Source: an uncultured bacterium (GTDB lineage: Bacteria; Patescibacteria; JAEDAM01; Absconditabacterales; Absconditicoccaceae). Taken from it: a stretch of 13,928 nucleotides of DNA. Under the pieces are notes generated by a model. It saw only the letters and a program-made list of their open reading frames with translations, was not told where the DNA came from and searched no databases. This document shows positions 1-7,269 of the stretch, in pieces. Position 1 is the first letter of the stretch. Each line of letters begins with the position of its first letter. Both the position numbers and the translations under genes were made by a program. Where the stretch lies: contig CALFEN010000093.1 of the NCBI GenBank assembly GCA_937950065.1, positions 1 to 13,928 of the forward strand. Direction: 5' to 3'.

Positions 1-2
1 AT

Positions 3-164
3 ACAAGTACAGAAGATACATGAGATAACAGTACAGCCGATGATACATCTGACGATACAAGTGCAGAAGGAACATGAGATAATAGCACAGCTGATGATGC
101 ATCTGACGACACAAGTACAGAAGATACATGAGATAACAGTACAGCCGATGATACATCTGATGAT
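3..164 (+). repeat. Three tandem 54-bp coding repeats
   Basis: Units span 3-56, 57-110 and 111-164, with a fragment of a fourth from 165. Units 1 and 3 differ by only one base; unit 2 carries several changes, two of which give E-D to E-G and T to A substitutions. The repeats are in frame and stay in register, which fits expansion by slippage or unequal recombination. The array may begin upstream of the window. Confidence 0.9.
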
Positions 165-410
165 ACAAGTACAGACTCAAATCCTGATATAACTAAATTG
201 AAAACTTTGATGGATAAGGCTAATGAGATATACTCATCTGCTTTATCACAAAAAAATACTTTGGCACAGGCTTTTGCAAAGATTGCGAAGGAGAGAGCTG
301 ATGAGGCTATAAAAAATATTCAGAAATGAACTAATGTAGATATGACAGTAAAAACTGCTTATATACAGGCGTTTATAGATAAAGCACAGAGTAATTTAAC
401 AAATAGATAA
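3..410 (+). CDS. 3' end of a gene for a Thr/Ser/Asp-rich repeat protein, probably surface or secreted (partial)
   Basis: The window opens inside this gene; 135 residues remain before TAA (followed at once by a second TAA). I do not recognise the family. The first 54 residues are three copies of an 18-residue unit, TSTEDTGDNSTADDTSDD, very acidic and rich in Thr, Ser and Asp, which suggests a disordered stalk or linker. About 80 residues follow that look like a helical C-terminal domain rich in Lys, Ala and Gln, with no membrane segment and no sortase motif. TGA is read as Gly at 21-23, 75-77, 129-131 and 327-329; in the repeats it falls at the same unit position each time, so it behaves as an ordinary codon. 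Acidic Thr/Ser repeats are common in cell-envelope proteins, but the location is inference because the N-terminus is outside the window. Confidence 0.75.
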
Positions 411-427
411 TAAAATATATTTAATAT

Positions 428-458
428 AACCCGCTTTACATGAGCGGGTTTTTTATTT
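428..458 (+). terminator. Rho-independent terminator of the repeat-protein gene
   Basis: A perfect 8-bp stem, AACCCGCT (428-435) with AGCGGGTT (443-450), encloses a 7-base loop and runs into a T tract. It starts 17 bases after the TAA, is the most GC-rich stretch nearby, and cleanly ends the upstream gene. Confidence 0.93.
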
Positions 459-898
459 ATTGGAAGAATAATATTTAGTTTATATAATACTAGTGAGCTA
501 AATTATAAAAAGTTTGGACATAGTAGACTGGATATTTAAAATGCTGCTTCAAAGATAATTTTTTGTTTTTATATAACATTGTCTGCGTTATAGTGCTTCC
601 GTTACAGGTATATATGTTTTGTCTGAAATAAAATTTTGAATTGTCTTTTTAAAAATTCATGTTTTATTTGATTGTATTTATAAGATTAAGAATATTTTTG
701 AGAAATAATTTTTCTTAATTTTGATATCATGGAAAAACATGAAATATATAAAAGAGATTTTTTTAATATAAAATTGCATAAAAAATTACTATAATATATT
801 TTATATTGAAGAATATATAAAAATCATTAAATTTTCTCTTGCATTTTTATTTCTAATCATTATATATGATATTACTTCTTTTTTTTGATGTATTAAAA
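459..898. other. AT-rich spacer without a supported gene
   Basis: About 440 bases between the terminator and the tRNA cluster. No convincing ORF appears with code 11 or code 25; the longest thing noticed is a 21-codon ATG frame at 729-794 with no recognisable product. The last 60 bases probably hold the promoter for the tRNAs. I saw no tRNA fold, known RNA or repeat in 480-800. Confidence 0.6.
839..866 (+). promoter_or_regulatory. Possible promoter of the tRNA cluster
   Basis: TTGCAT (839-844), 16 bases, then TATATA (861-866) would start transcription about 25 bases before tRNA-Phe. The -35 box matches the consensus in only three positions and the surroundings are AT-rich, so chance matches are likely. 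It is the best candidate in the right place. Confidence 0.35.
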
Positions 899-970
899 GC
901 CAAGGTAGCTCAGGGGTAGAGCAGAGGCCTGAAAAGCCTTGTGTCGGCAGTTCGATTCTGCCCCTTGGCA
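899..970 (+). tRNA. tRNA-Phe (anticodon GAA)
   Basis: All four arms fold: acceptor GCCAAGG with CCTTGGC (963-969), D stem GCTC/GAGC, anticodon stem GAGGC/GCCTT, T stem GGCAG/CTGCC with loop TTCGATT. The anticodon loop CTGAAAA gives GAA, so it reads UUC and UUU. Discriminator A at 970; the CCA end is not encoded and must be added after transcription. Confidence 0.95.
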
Positions 971-1002
971 ATTTAATTGTAAAATTAGAGGTATTGTATA
1001 TC

Positions 1003-1076
1003 CGGGGACTAGCTCAGATGGCTAGAGCGCTTGTCTTGGGAACAAGAGGTCGTGAGTTCGAGTCTCGCGTCCCCGA
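1003..1076 (+). tRNA. tRNA-Pro (anticodon TGG)
   Basis: Acceptor CGGGGAC pairs with GTCCCCG (1069-1075); anticodon stem CTTGT/ACAAG and T stem GTGAG/CTCGC also fold. Loop CTTGGGA gives anticodon UGG with G at position 37, as in other proline tRNAs; a C at position 1 is also typical. U34 can read all or most CCN codons. No encoded CCA. It follows tRNA-Phe by 32 bases and is probably in the same transcript. Confidence 0.95.
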
Positions 1077-1085
1077 AAATTCTAT

Positions 1086-1162
1086 GGGCGAGTAGCTCAG
1101 TTGGTTAGAGCGCATCTCTGATAAGGATGAGGTCGACAGTTCAAATCTGTCTTCGCCCACCA
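1086..1162 (+). tRNA. tRNA-Ile (anticodon GAT), CCA encoded
   Basis: Acceptor GGGCGAG pairs with TTCGCCC (1152-1158, one G-U pair); anticodon stem CATCT/GGATG; T stem begins at GACAG. Loop CTGATAA gives anticodon GAU, reading AUC and AUU. Discriminator A (1159) is followed by an encoded CCA (1160-1162), unlike its two neighbours. Only 9 bases separate it from tRNA-Pro, so processing from a shared precursor is likely. Confidence 0.95.
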
Positions 1163-1269
1163 TAAATAAATAAGTAATTTGAAGAAATTTATTTCTTATT
1201 ATTTGATTTTTGAGGGTTATGTCTTTTAATCTAATGTTATGTGCTGTAAAAATTATCTACAAAAATCTC

Positions 1270-1297
1270 TTGAAATTGAAAAAGATATATATATAAT
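1270..1297 (+). promoter_or_regulatory. Promoter of tuf and the S10 operon
   Basis: TTGAAA (1270-1275), 16 bases, then a perfect TATAAT (1292-1297): a near-consensus housekeeping promoter. Transcription would start around 1304, giving a leader of roughly 38 bases before the tuf ATG. It is the best promoter match I found upstream of the operon. The spacer also contains an all-AT inverted repeat (1182-1197) just after tRNA-Ile. Confidence 0.65.
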
Positions 1298-1341
1298 GAT
1301 TAGACTTCCTGTTTTTTATTTATAATTAAAAATATAAAAAA

Positions 1342-2520
1342 ATGGCTTGAACTAAACCACATGTAAATGTTTGAACTATTGGTCACGTTGATCATGGTAA
1401 AACAACAACAACTGCTGCTATGTCAAAAGTTTTGGCAACAAAGGGTTTTGCAAAAGATATTCCTTTTGACCAAATTGATAAAGCTCCAGAAGAAAGAGAA
1501 AGAGGTATTACAATTAATACAGCTCATATTGAATATGAATCAGAAACAAGACATTATGCTCATATTGATTGTCCTTGACATGCTGATTATGTTAAAAATA
1601 TGATTGTTTGAGCTGCTCAAATGGACGGTGCAATTCTTGTTGTATCTGCTCCAGACGGACCAATGCCTCAAACAAGAGAACATATCCTTCTTGCAAATCA
1701 GGTTAACGTTCCATATATTATAGTTTTCTTAAATAAGGTTGATATGGTGGACGATCCAGATATGCTTGAATTAGTAGAAGAAGAAATTAGAGATCTATTG
1801 AAAAAGAATAACTACCCAGGTGATGAAATACCAATAATCAGAGGTTCTGCTCTTAAAGCAGGTCAAAATCCTACTGATGAAAACGGTGATGCTAAATGTA
1901 TGTGGGATCTTTTGAAAGCTTTGGATGAATATATTCCACTTCCAGAAAGAGACGTATCAAAACCATTTCTTATGCCTATAGAAGACGTATTTTCAATTAA
2001 AGGTAGAGGAACTGTTGTTACAGGTAGAATAGAAAGAGGTGTATTGAAACTAAATGAAGAAATTGAAATAGTATGACTTGGTGCTGAAAAAGGTAAAAAG
2101 ACAGTTGTTACTTGAATAGAAATGTTCCATAAACAATTTGATAAAGCAGAAGCATGAATGAATGTATGATTGCTTTTGAGATGAGTACAGAAAGATGAAG
2201 TAGAAAGATGACAAGTTTTGGCTGCTCCAGGTTCAATTACTCCTCATAAAAAATTCGAATGAAATGTGTACGTTCTTAAAAAAGAAGAAGGATGAAGACA
2301 TACTCCATTTATGACTGGTTATAAACCACAGTTCTTCTTTAGAACTACAGATGTTACAGGTAGTATCACAATAGATGGTGAAATGATTATGCCAGGTGAT
2401 AATGCTAAAATAACAGTAGAACTTATATATCCTGTTGCTATGGAAGAAGGTTTGAGATTTGCTATCAGAGAATGAGGCAGAACAGTTTGAGCATGAGTTG
2501 TTACAAAAATATTAGAATAA
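1342..2520 (+). CDS. tuf: Translation elongation factor Tu
   Basis: EF-Tu (392 residues; family about 394-400) is the GTPase that carries aminoacyl-tRNA to the ribosomal A site. The G domain shows the P-loop G-H-V-D-H-G-K-T near residues 14-21, the RGIT switch I motif, D-C-P-G-H at 76-80, N-K-V-D at 131-134 and S-A-L at 169-171. Domains 2 and 3 follow, with the expected end motif REGGRTVGAGVV. The invariant switch II glycine (residue 79) is encoded by TGA at 1576-1578, as are residues 3 and 11. By hand count 15 glycines use TGA and 24 use GGN; 1612-2073 contains no TGA although it has 10 glycines. Stop TAA is followed directly by TAG. The ATG gives M-A-G-T-K-P-H-V-N-V-G-T-I-G-H, matching the family start. 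There is no Shine-Dalgarno sequence. Confidence 0.98.
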
Positions 2521-2550
2521 TAGATTTGGAAATAGATTACATATTTCAAT

Positions 2551-2578
2551 AGGAATAGGACTAAACAGTCCTTTTCCT
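2551..2578 (+). promoter_or_regulatory. Hairpin between tuf and rpsJ (attenuator or partial terminator)
   Basis: A 12-position stem, AGGAATAGGACT (2551-2562) with AGTCCTTTTCCT (2567-2578), has one T-T mismatch and an AAAC loop. It is followed by GTTTTAT, a short interrupted T tract. It could partly end tuf transcripts so that EF-Tu mRNA exceeds ribosomal-protein mRNA, stabilise the tuf 3' end, or act as an operon leader structure. The fold is clear; the role is inference. Confidence 0.6.
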
Positions 2579-2601
2579 GTTTTATAAACTGATAAATAAT
2601 T

Positions 2602-2928
2602 ATGGCTACAAAGAAAGATTGACCAAAATTAAGAATTAAATTGCAAAGTTATGATCTTAAAGCTTTGGATAATGCTGCTTTCAAGATAATGTCTTTGATA
2701 GTAAAATCTGGTGCTGTGGTAAAATGACCAATACCATTGCCAAAGAAAAGAAAATTATATACTGTCTTAAGAGCACATTTTGTATATAAAGATTCCAGAG
2801 AACAATTTGAGAGAATAACATATACAAGACTTATAGATGTAGTAGAAAATTGAGCAAAAACTGTAGAGTATTTACAAAATGCAACAATTCCAGTTTGAGT
2901 GTCAGTTGAAGCTAAATTGTTTGAATAA
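2602..2928 (+). CDS. rpsJ: 30S ribosomal protein S10 (uS10)
   Basis: uS10 binds the 3' domain of 16S rRNA in the head of the small subunit and, with NusB, takes part in antitermination. The 108 residues match the family length (about 102). Recognisable pieces are [10 protein letters not shown] near the start, [15 protein letters not shown] in the middle and the closing V-S-V-E-A-K-L. TGA encodes glycine four times, including in K-G-P-I-P-L-P. It is the first gene of the classical S10 operon and lies 81 bases after tuf, the hairpin falling between them. No Shine-Dalgarno sequence precedes the ATG. Confidence 0.97.
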
Positions 2929-2941
2929 TTAAAAAAAATTA

Positions 2942-2954
2942 TTGGCAGTGCCAA
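2942..2954 (+). promoter_or_regulatory. Small hairpin between rpsJ and rplC
   Basis: TTGGC (2942-2946) pairs with GCCAA (2950-2954) around a three-base AGT loop, in the middle of an otherwise AT-only 49-base gap. It ends 23 bases before the rplC ATG and has no T tract. It may be an RNA processing or protein-binding site; this is a guess from position only. Confidence 0.35.
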
Positions 2955-2977
2955 ATTTAATAAGTTAAAAATAACCA

Positions 2978-3577
2978 ATGAATAATTGATGATTGATATT
3001 AAAAAAACAAGAGATGACAAGATTGTGGATTGATAATGACTATGTTCCAGTCACTCTTTTGAAATTTGTTGAACAAGAAATAATTGGTTATAGAACAATG
3101 GAAAAAGATGGTTATGAAGCTGTGATAATATGAATGGGTAAGAAAGAACTTAATAAAGAAAAGTGAATTAAACTAAAATATGATATGGTTTGTGAATTCA
3201 AGATCAATGACTGATTTGCTCAAGCAAATGAGGCAGGTAAAATACTTGAATTTGATATGTTGAACGATGTAGAGACTATAGCTGTCACATGAACTTCAAA
3301 GTGAAAAGGTTATCAATGAGTAATCAGAAGATATGGTTTCCACTGATGACCAGAAACTCATGGTTCTAAATTCCATAGACGGCCAGGTTCTATCTGAAAC
3401 AGAAAACCAAGAAGAGTAGCAAAATGAAAAAAATTACCATGACATATGTGATTGGAAACAGTTACTCTAAAAAATGTTAAAATTATTGACAGAATAACAT
3501 TGGATAATGAAAAATTACTAGCTGTAAAATGAAGTATTCCAGGTGCTTACAATAGCTTTTTAAAAATTGTTTTATAA
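2978..3577 (+). CDS. rplC: 50S ribosomal protein L3 (uL3)
   Basis: uL3 is an early-assembly 23S rRNA-binding protein near the peptidyl transferase centre. The start was chosen at ATG 2978 rather than the obvious ATG 3014: with TGA as Gly the upstream stretch reads M-N-N-G-G-L-I-L-K-K-Q-E-M-T-R-L-W, which lines up with the family start (G-L-I-G-K-K-V-G-M-T-R-I-F), whereas 3014 would remove the first strand. The result is 199 residues, close to the usual 200-215. The conserved core follows: V-T-G-T-S-K-G-K-G-Y-Q-G, F-H-G-G-P-E-T-H-G-S and P-G-H-M-G near residues 100-160. About 15 glycines are TGA, including tandem TGA-TGA at codons 4-5 and in F-H-G-G. No Shine-Dalgarno is visible. Confidence 0.95.
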
Positions 3578-3590
3578 TTAAGGCTCAAAA

Positions 3591-4226
3591 ATGTATAAGA
3601 TCCCAGTGTATGATATAAATGGCAAAAAAATTAAAGACTTAAATCTAAATGAGGTTGTTTTTAATGATGAAAATATAAATAATGATTTGATTCATGAGTT
3701 TATAGTTATGCAGCAAGCAAATGCTCGCCAAGCAAATGCTCATACAAAAAATAGATGAGAAGTTACTTGTTCAGGTAAAAAACTTTTTAGACAAAAAGGA
3801 ACCTGAAGAGCTAGAGTAGGTGATGCATGATCTCCTATTAGGAGAAAAGGTTGAGTTGCTTTTGGTCCAAGAAACAACAGAAATTACGAAAAAGATATGC
3901 CAAAGAAAATGAGAAGGAAAGCACTTTTTGGTGCACTTACTATGAAGGCTAGAGACAATGAGATCTTGGGATTGGATAAGTACCCTTATGAAGCTATTAA
4001 AACAAAAGATGCTTTTGAAGCACTAAAAAATCTATGATTAGCAGATACAAAAACATTGTTCGTGATTCCAGAAAATAATGAAGTTTTGGTTAAGTCATTT
4101 AGAAACGTTCCTAACGTAAAATATGTATTTGCAAGCTATGTAAATCCTTATGACTTATTAACATACAAGAAAGTATTGTTTTTAGAAGAATCTTTAAATA
4201 AGATACAAGAGGTATTCGTAAAATAA
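3591..4226 (+). CDS. rplD: 50S ribosomal protein L4 (uL4)
   Basis: uL4 binds 23S rRNA domain I and sends a loop into the polypeptide exit tunnel; in E. coli it also represses the S10 operon. The 211 residues match the family (about 200-210). The tunnel loop is recognisable as Q-K-G-T-G-R-A-R-V-G at residues 68-77, then R-R-K-G-G-V-A-F-G-P and K-K-M-R-R-K-A-L. TGA encodes five glycines, one in the Q-K-G-T-G motif. It follows rplC by 13 bases; AAGG at 3579-3582 is one of the few Shine-Dalgarno-like sequences in the window. Whether this uL4 autoregulates the operon cannot be told from sequence. Confidence 0.96.
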
Positions 4227-4248
4227 TTTAAATAATAAGTAAATTAAA

Positions 4249-4590
4249 ATGGTATTTAAAGACAAGTTAAGAAGAAGAGCTATAAAATCAACAGAAGTTA
4301 AAGTGTTGAATAAAATCAATTACAACGACGTATTGTTGAGTCCTATAGTTACTGAAAAAACTATGAAATTGCAGGAAACATTAAATAAATATGCTTTTGT
4401 AGTGCATAAAGATTCTAATAAAAACGATGTAAAAGTTGCAGTTAAATTAATATATAATGTAGATCCAGAAGCTATTGATATAATTCATTCTCCATACAAA
4501 GGTAGAAATAGAAGGCCTTTGGTGAGGAAAGACTACAAAAAAGCAATAATAACTCTGAAAAAAGGAGATAAAATAGAAATAGTAAAATAG
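4249..4590 (+). CDS. rplW: 50S ribosomal protein L23 (uL23)
   Basis: uL23 sits at the exit of the ribosomal tunnel and docks trigger factor, SRP and the Sec channel. It has 113 residues against a usual 95-100; the extra length is a basic N-terminal segment, M-V-F-K-D-K-L-R-R-R-A, before the conserved S-P-I-V-T-E-K-T at about residues 32-39. No later Met could serve as a start without removing that motif, so the extension is probably real. The C-terminal part has the usual Y-K-G-R-N-R-R-P and closing I-T-L-K-K-G-D-K-I-E. It is the only complete gene here without a TGA codon; its few glycines are GGT or GGA. Ends with TAG. Confidence 0.95.
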   Translation: MVFKDKLRRRAIKSTEVKVLNKINYNDVLLSPIVTEKTMKLQETLNKYAFVVHKDSNKNDVKVAVKLIYNVDPEAIDIIHSPYKGRNRRPLVRKDYKKAIITLKKGDKIEIVK

Positions 4591-4612
4591 TTTAATATGT
4601 TAAAAATCAAAA

Positions 4613-5458
4613 ATGTGATTAAAAACTTACAAACCTTACACACCATCTAGACGTTATATGATATGATACGGTTTTGAAGAGATAACAAAAACAACTCCTG
4701 AAAAAAGTTTGACTGTTTTTATCGGATCAACAGCCGGTAGAAATAATCAATGAAGAATAACAACTAGGTTTAGATGAGGAGGACACAAAAGAAAATACAG
4801 ATTGATAGATTTCAGATGATATGATAAATCTGATATCCCTGCAAAAGTAGCATCTATTGAGTATGATCCTTACAGGACTGCAAGAATAGCTTTGCTTCAA
4901 TATGCAGACGGAGAAAAAAGATACGTCATAGCATGGAAATGAGTAAAGGTTTGAGATCAAGTAATGACATGAGAAAAATCATTATTGCTTCCATGAAACA
5001 GAAAGAAATTAAAAGATATTCCAGAATGATTTAATATATTCAATCTTGAGATTGTGCCAAATACAAAGGCAAAGATGCTTAGATCTGCTTGAAGTTTTGC
5101 TACAATATCAGGTAAAGATGAACAACAAAAATTGGTTTTCATAAAACTTGCTTCATGAGAAGTTAGAAAATTTAATGAAAATTGTTGGGCTACTATTTGA
5201 GAAATCGGGAATGAAGATCATAAAAATGTAGTTTTGTGAAAAGCTGGAAGAAGTAGATGGCTCGGTAGAAAACCACAAGTTCTTGGTAAATCTATGAACC
5301 CTGTAGACCATCCACATTGAGGTTGAGAATGACATTCTCCTATCGCATTGAAATTCCAGAAATCATTTACTTGAGTACCAGTACCTCCATGAAAGAAGAC
5401 TAGAAGCTCAAAGAAATGGTCAAATAAATTCATCGTATCAAGAAGAACTAAAAATTAA
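4613..5458 (+). CDS. rplB: 50S ribosomal protein L2 (uL2)
   Basis: uL2 is needed for subunit association and supports peptidyl transfer. It has 281 residues (family about 273-280). The start at 4613 uses TGA as its second codon: [14 protein letters not shown], matching the family start. Conserved blocks are [32 protein letters not shown] and, near residues 230-243, [14 protein letters not shown]. In that last block the glycines are TGA, GGT, TGA and TGA (5318-5332), beside the conserved histidine (residue 235). I count about 19 TGA glycines, so with code 11 this gene breaks into many pieces. It lies 22 bases after rplW. Confidence 0.97.
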
Positions 5459-5479
5459 TTTAAATTATAAAATTAAGAT

Positions 5480-5737
5480 ATGGCTAGATCACTAAAAAAA
5501 TGATTTTATGTAAATCCAAAGATATTAAAAAAAATAGAAGACATGATAAAGTCTTGAGATAAAAAAATTCTCAAAATTTACGACAGAGCATGTCAGATTC
5601 TTCCTGAAATGGTAGGATTTACATTCGCAGTTCATAATTGAAAACAATTTGTTAGTATTTATGTTACAGAGGAACTTATTTGACATAGGTTTTGAGAATT
5701 CGCTCCTACAAGGACATTTAGATGACACCCTTTTTAA
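5480..5737 (+). CDS. rpsS: 30S ribosomal protein S19 (uS19)
   Basis: uS19 sits in the 30S head, next to S13, and contacts the A-site tRNA region. The 85 residues fit the family (about 88-93). The start M-A-R-S-L-K-K-G-F-Y-V and the end E-F-A-P-T-R-T-F-R-G-H are signature sequences. Six of seven glycines are TGA, including both in the I-G-H and F-R-G-H motifs. It follows rplB by 21 AT-rich bases. Confidence 0.97.
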
Positions 5738-5766
5738 GAATATTTTAATAATTAAAGGTTAGTATA

Positions 5767-6108
5767 ATGGATAAAAGTATGACAGCTACACTTAAATATG
5801 CTCTATCTTCAGATAAAAAAATGGAGTTGGTAGCAAGATTAGTAAGAGGAAAGGATGTAAATACTGCAATCAGTATTTTGACTTTCACTCCAAAAAAAGC
5901 TGCTAAAATATTAGTGAAGGTTATCAAATCTGCCTATTATAATGCTAAATATAAAAATCCTAATTTAGACGGAAGTGCGTTGATAGTATCAAAAATAGAT
6001 TTGTGAAAATGACCAACTATAAAAAGAATGAAATTTGTATGAAGATCTAGGATTCATGGACTTATAAAATACAGAACATTTATAAAAGTTGTTTTAGATA
6101 ATAAATAA
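5767..6108 (+). CDS. rplV: 50S ribosomal protein L22 (uL22)
   Basis: uL22 binds all 23S rRNA domains and lines the exit tunnel with a beta hairpin. The 113 residues match the family (about 110-115). Seen in order: A-T-L-K-Y-A-L-S-S-D-K-K-M-E-L-V-A, the helix around K-S-A-Y-Y-N-A-K (S-A-x-x-N-A in the family), and the hairpin tip with K-G-P-T-I-K-R and G-R-S-R-I. Three TGA glycines cluster in the hairpin region (6002-6042); with code 11 the protein would stop at residue 79, just before it. AAAGG at 5754-5758 is a weak Shine-Dalgarno match. The next gene starts 6 bases after the stop. Confidence 0.96.
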
Positions 6109-6114
6109 AAAGTA

Positions 6115-6801
6115 ATGGGACAAAAAGTAGATCCAAGAGGTTTTAGAATATGATTTACAAAATCTTGGCCATCAGAATGGTTTGCAAAAACTAAAGGTCA
6201 GAGTGCTCAATTTTTTGTAGAAGATATTAAAATCAGAAATTTTATAGAAGAGACATTTCCAAGAGCCTGAATAGGTAAAGTTGTTATTAGAAAAACAGAC
6301 AAAGATTTGGAAATCATAATCTTCACTGCAAAACCTGCTTGAATTATCGGTAAAGAATGAAAAAAACTTGCTGAATTCCAAGAAAAACTTGAGAAAAAAT
6401 TCCAAAAACAATTTAAAGTTGTAGTAAAGGAAATAAGAGTTCCTGAACTTTCAGCTAAAGTTATGTGAGAATTTGCCTGTGAACAACTAGAAAAAAGAGT
6501 TCCTTACAGAAGAGTAGCAAAATGAGTATTGCAAAGAGTAATGGACAAATGATGAATTTGAGTAAAAATACAGGTATGATGAAGGCTTGGTTGAGTAGAT
6601 CTTTCTAGAAGTGAAAAATTTATAGACTGAAGAGTTCCATTACAGACTATTAGATCTGATATAGACTATCATTATACTACAGCTCTTACAAAATACTGAA
6701 TACTATGAGTAAAAGTATGGATCTATAAATGAGATGTATTTACAAAATCAAAATCTAGCTCTAAATCATTGAATTTAAAAGCTAAACCAAAAAAGAAATA
6801 A
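6115..6801 (+). CDS. rpsC: 30S ribosomal protein S3 (uS3)
   Basis: uS3 forms part of the mRNA entry channel and helps unwind mRNA. The 228 residues match the family (about 210-235). It starts M-G-Q-K-V-D-P-R-G-F-R-I-G, then the KH-type domain with A-G-I-I-G-K-E-G-K-K near residues 75-84, and the C-terminal domain with V-P-Y-R-R, G-R-L-G-G-V-D-L-S-R-S and a lysine-rich end. I count 16 TGA glycines against six GGN, including tandem TGA-TGA twice and the GxxG-like KH loop (GGT and TGA mixed). With only 6 bases after rplV, its translation is probably coupled to that gene. Confidence 0.97.
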
Positions 6802-6823
6802 TTTACATGATTAATATATAAAA

Positions 6824-7246
6824 ATGTCTTTATTGTCACCAAATAGATGGAAACACAGAAAACAGATGAGACTTAGAGTAGAATGAATGGCTACAAGAGG
6901 AACTTATGTGTCTTTCGGTGATTTCGGTATGAAAGCTTTGAACAATTGTTATTTAACAAACAGACAGTTAGAAGCTGCCAGAAAAGTTATAGTTAGATTT
7001 ACAAGAAAGCTTGGTAAAATACGGTTGAGAGTGTTCCCTGATGTGCCTTATACCAAAAAGTGATTGGAAATGCCTATGGGTTCATGAAAATGAGACGTAG
7101 ATACATTCAGAGCAAGAATTAGAAGATGAGCTATACTTTTTGAAATAAACTGAGTTAGTAGAGAAGTCGCACAAGAAGCTTTTAAACAAGCTTCATACAA
7201 ACTACCTTTGCAGACAGTTACTGTAGAGAAATGAGAAATCAAATAA
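6824..7246 (+). CDS. rplP: 50S ribosomal protein L16 (uL16)
   Basis: uL16 organises the tRNA-binding architecture of the 50S A and P sites and is a late assembly protein. The 140 residues fit the family (about 136-144). Matches include P-N-R-W-K-H-R-K-Q near the start, F-G-D-F-G-M-K-A-L, the basic R-V-F-P-D-V-P-Y-T-K-K-G-L-E-M-P-M-G-S-G-K-G block and L-P-L-Q-T-V-T-V near the end. Seven glycines are TGA, two in G-S-G-K-G. The leader and start region is pure A/T apart from one C and a few G. Confidence 0.96.
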
Positions 7247-7269
7247 TTTAAAAATAATTCAATTTAAAG

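Noticed and set aside
3..164. CRISPR-like array
   Set aside because: The 54-bp repeats are directly adjacent without spacers, lie in a coding frame, and keep the protein period.
729..794. 21-codon ATG frame in the spacer before the tRNAs
   Set aside because: It is short, has no ribosome binding site or recognisable sequence, and is expected by chance in AT-rich DNA.
1367..1603. 78-codon plus-strand frame in the 5' part of tuf
   Set aside because: It is a shifted frame of tuf; the correct frame gives the EF-Tu P-loop and D-C-P-G-H once TGA is read as Gly.
2649..3020. 123-codon open frame on the minus strand across rpsJ and rplC
   Set aside because: It lies antisense to two recognised genes and crosses their junction; its hydrophobic translation has no recognisable features.
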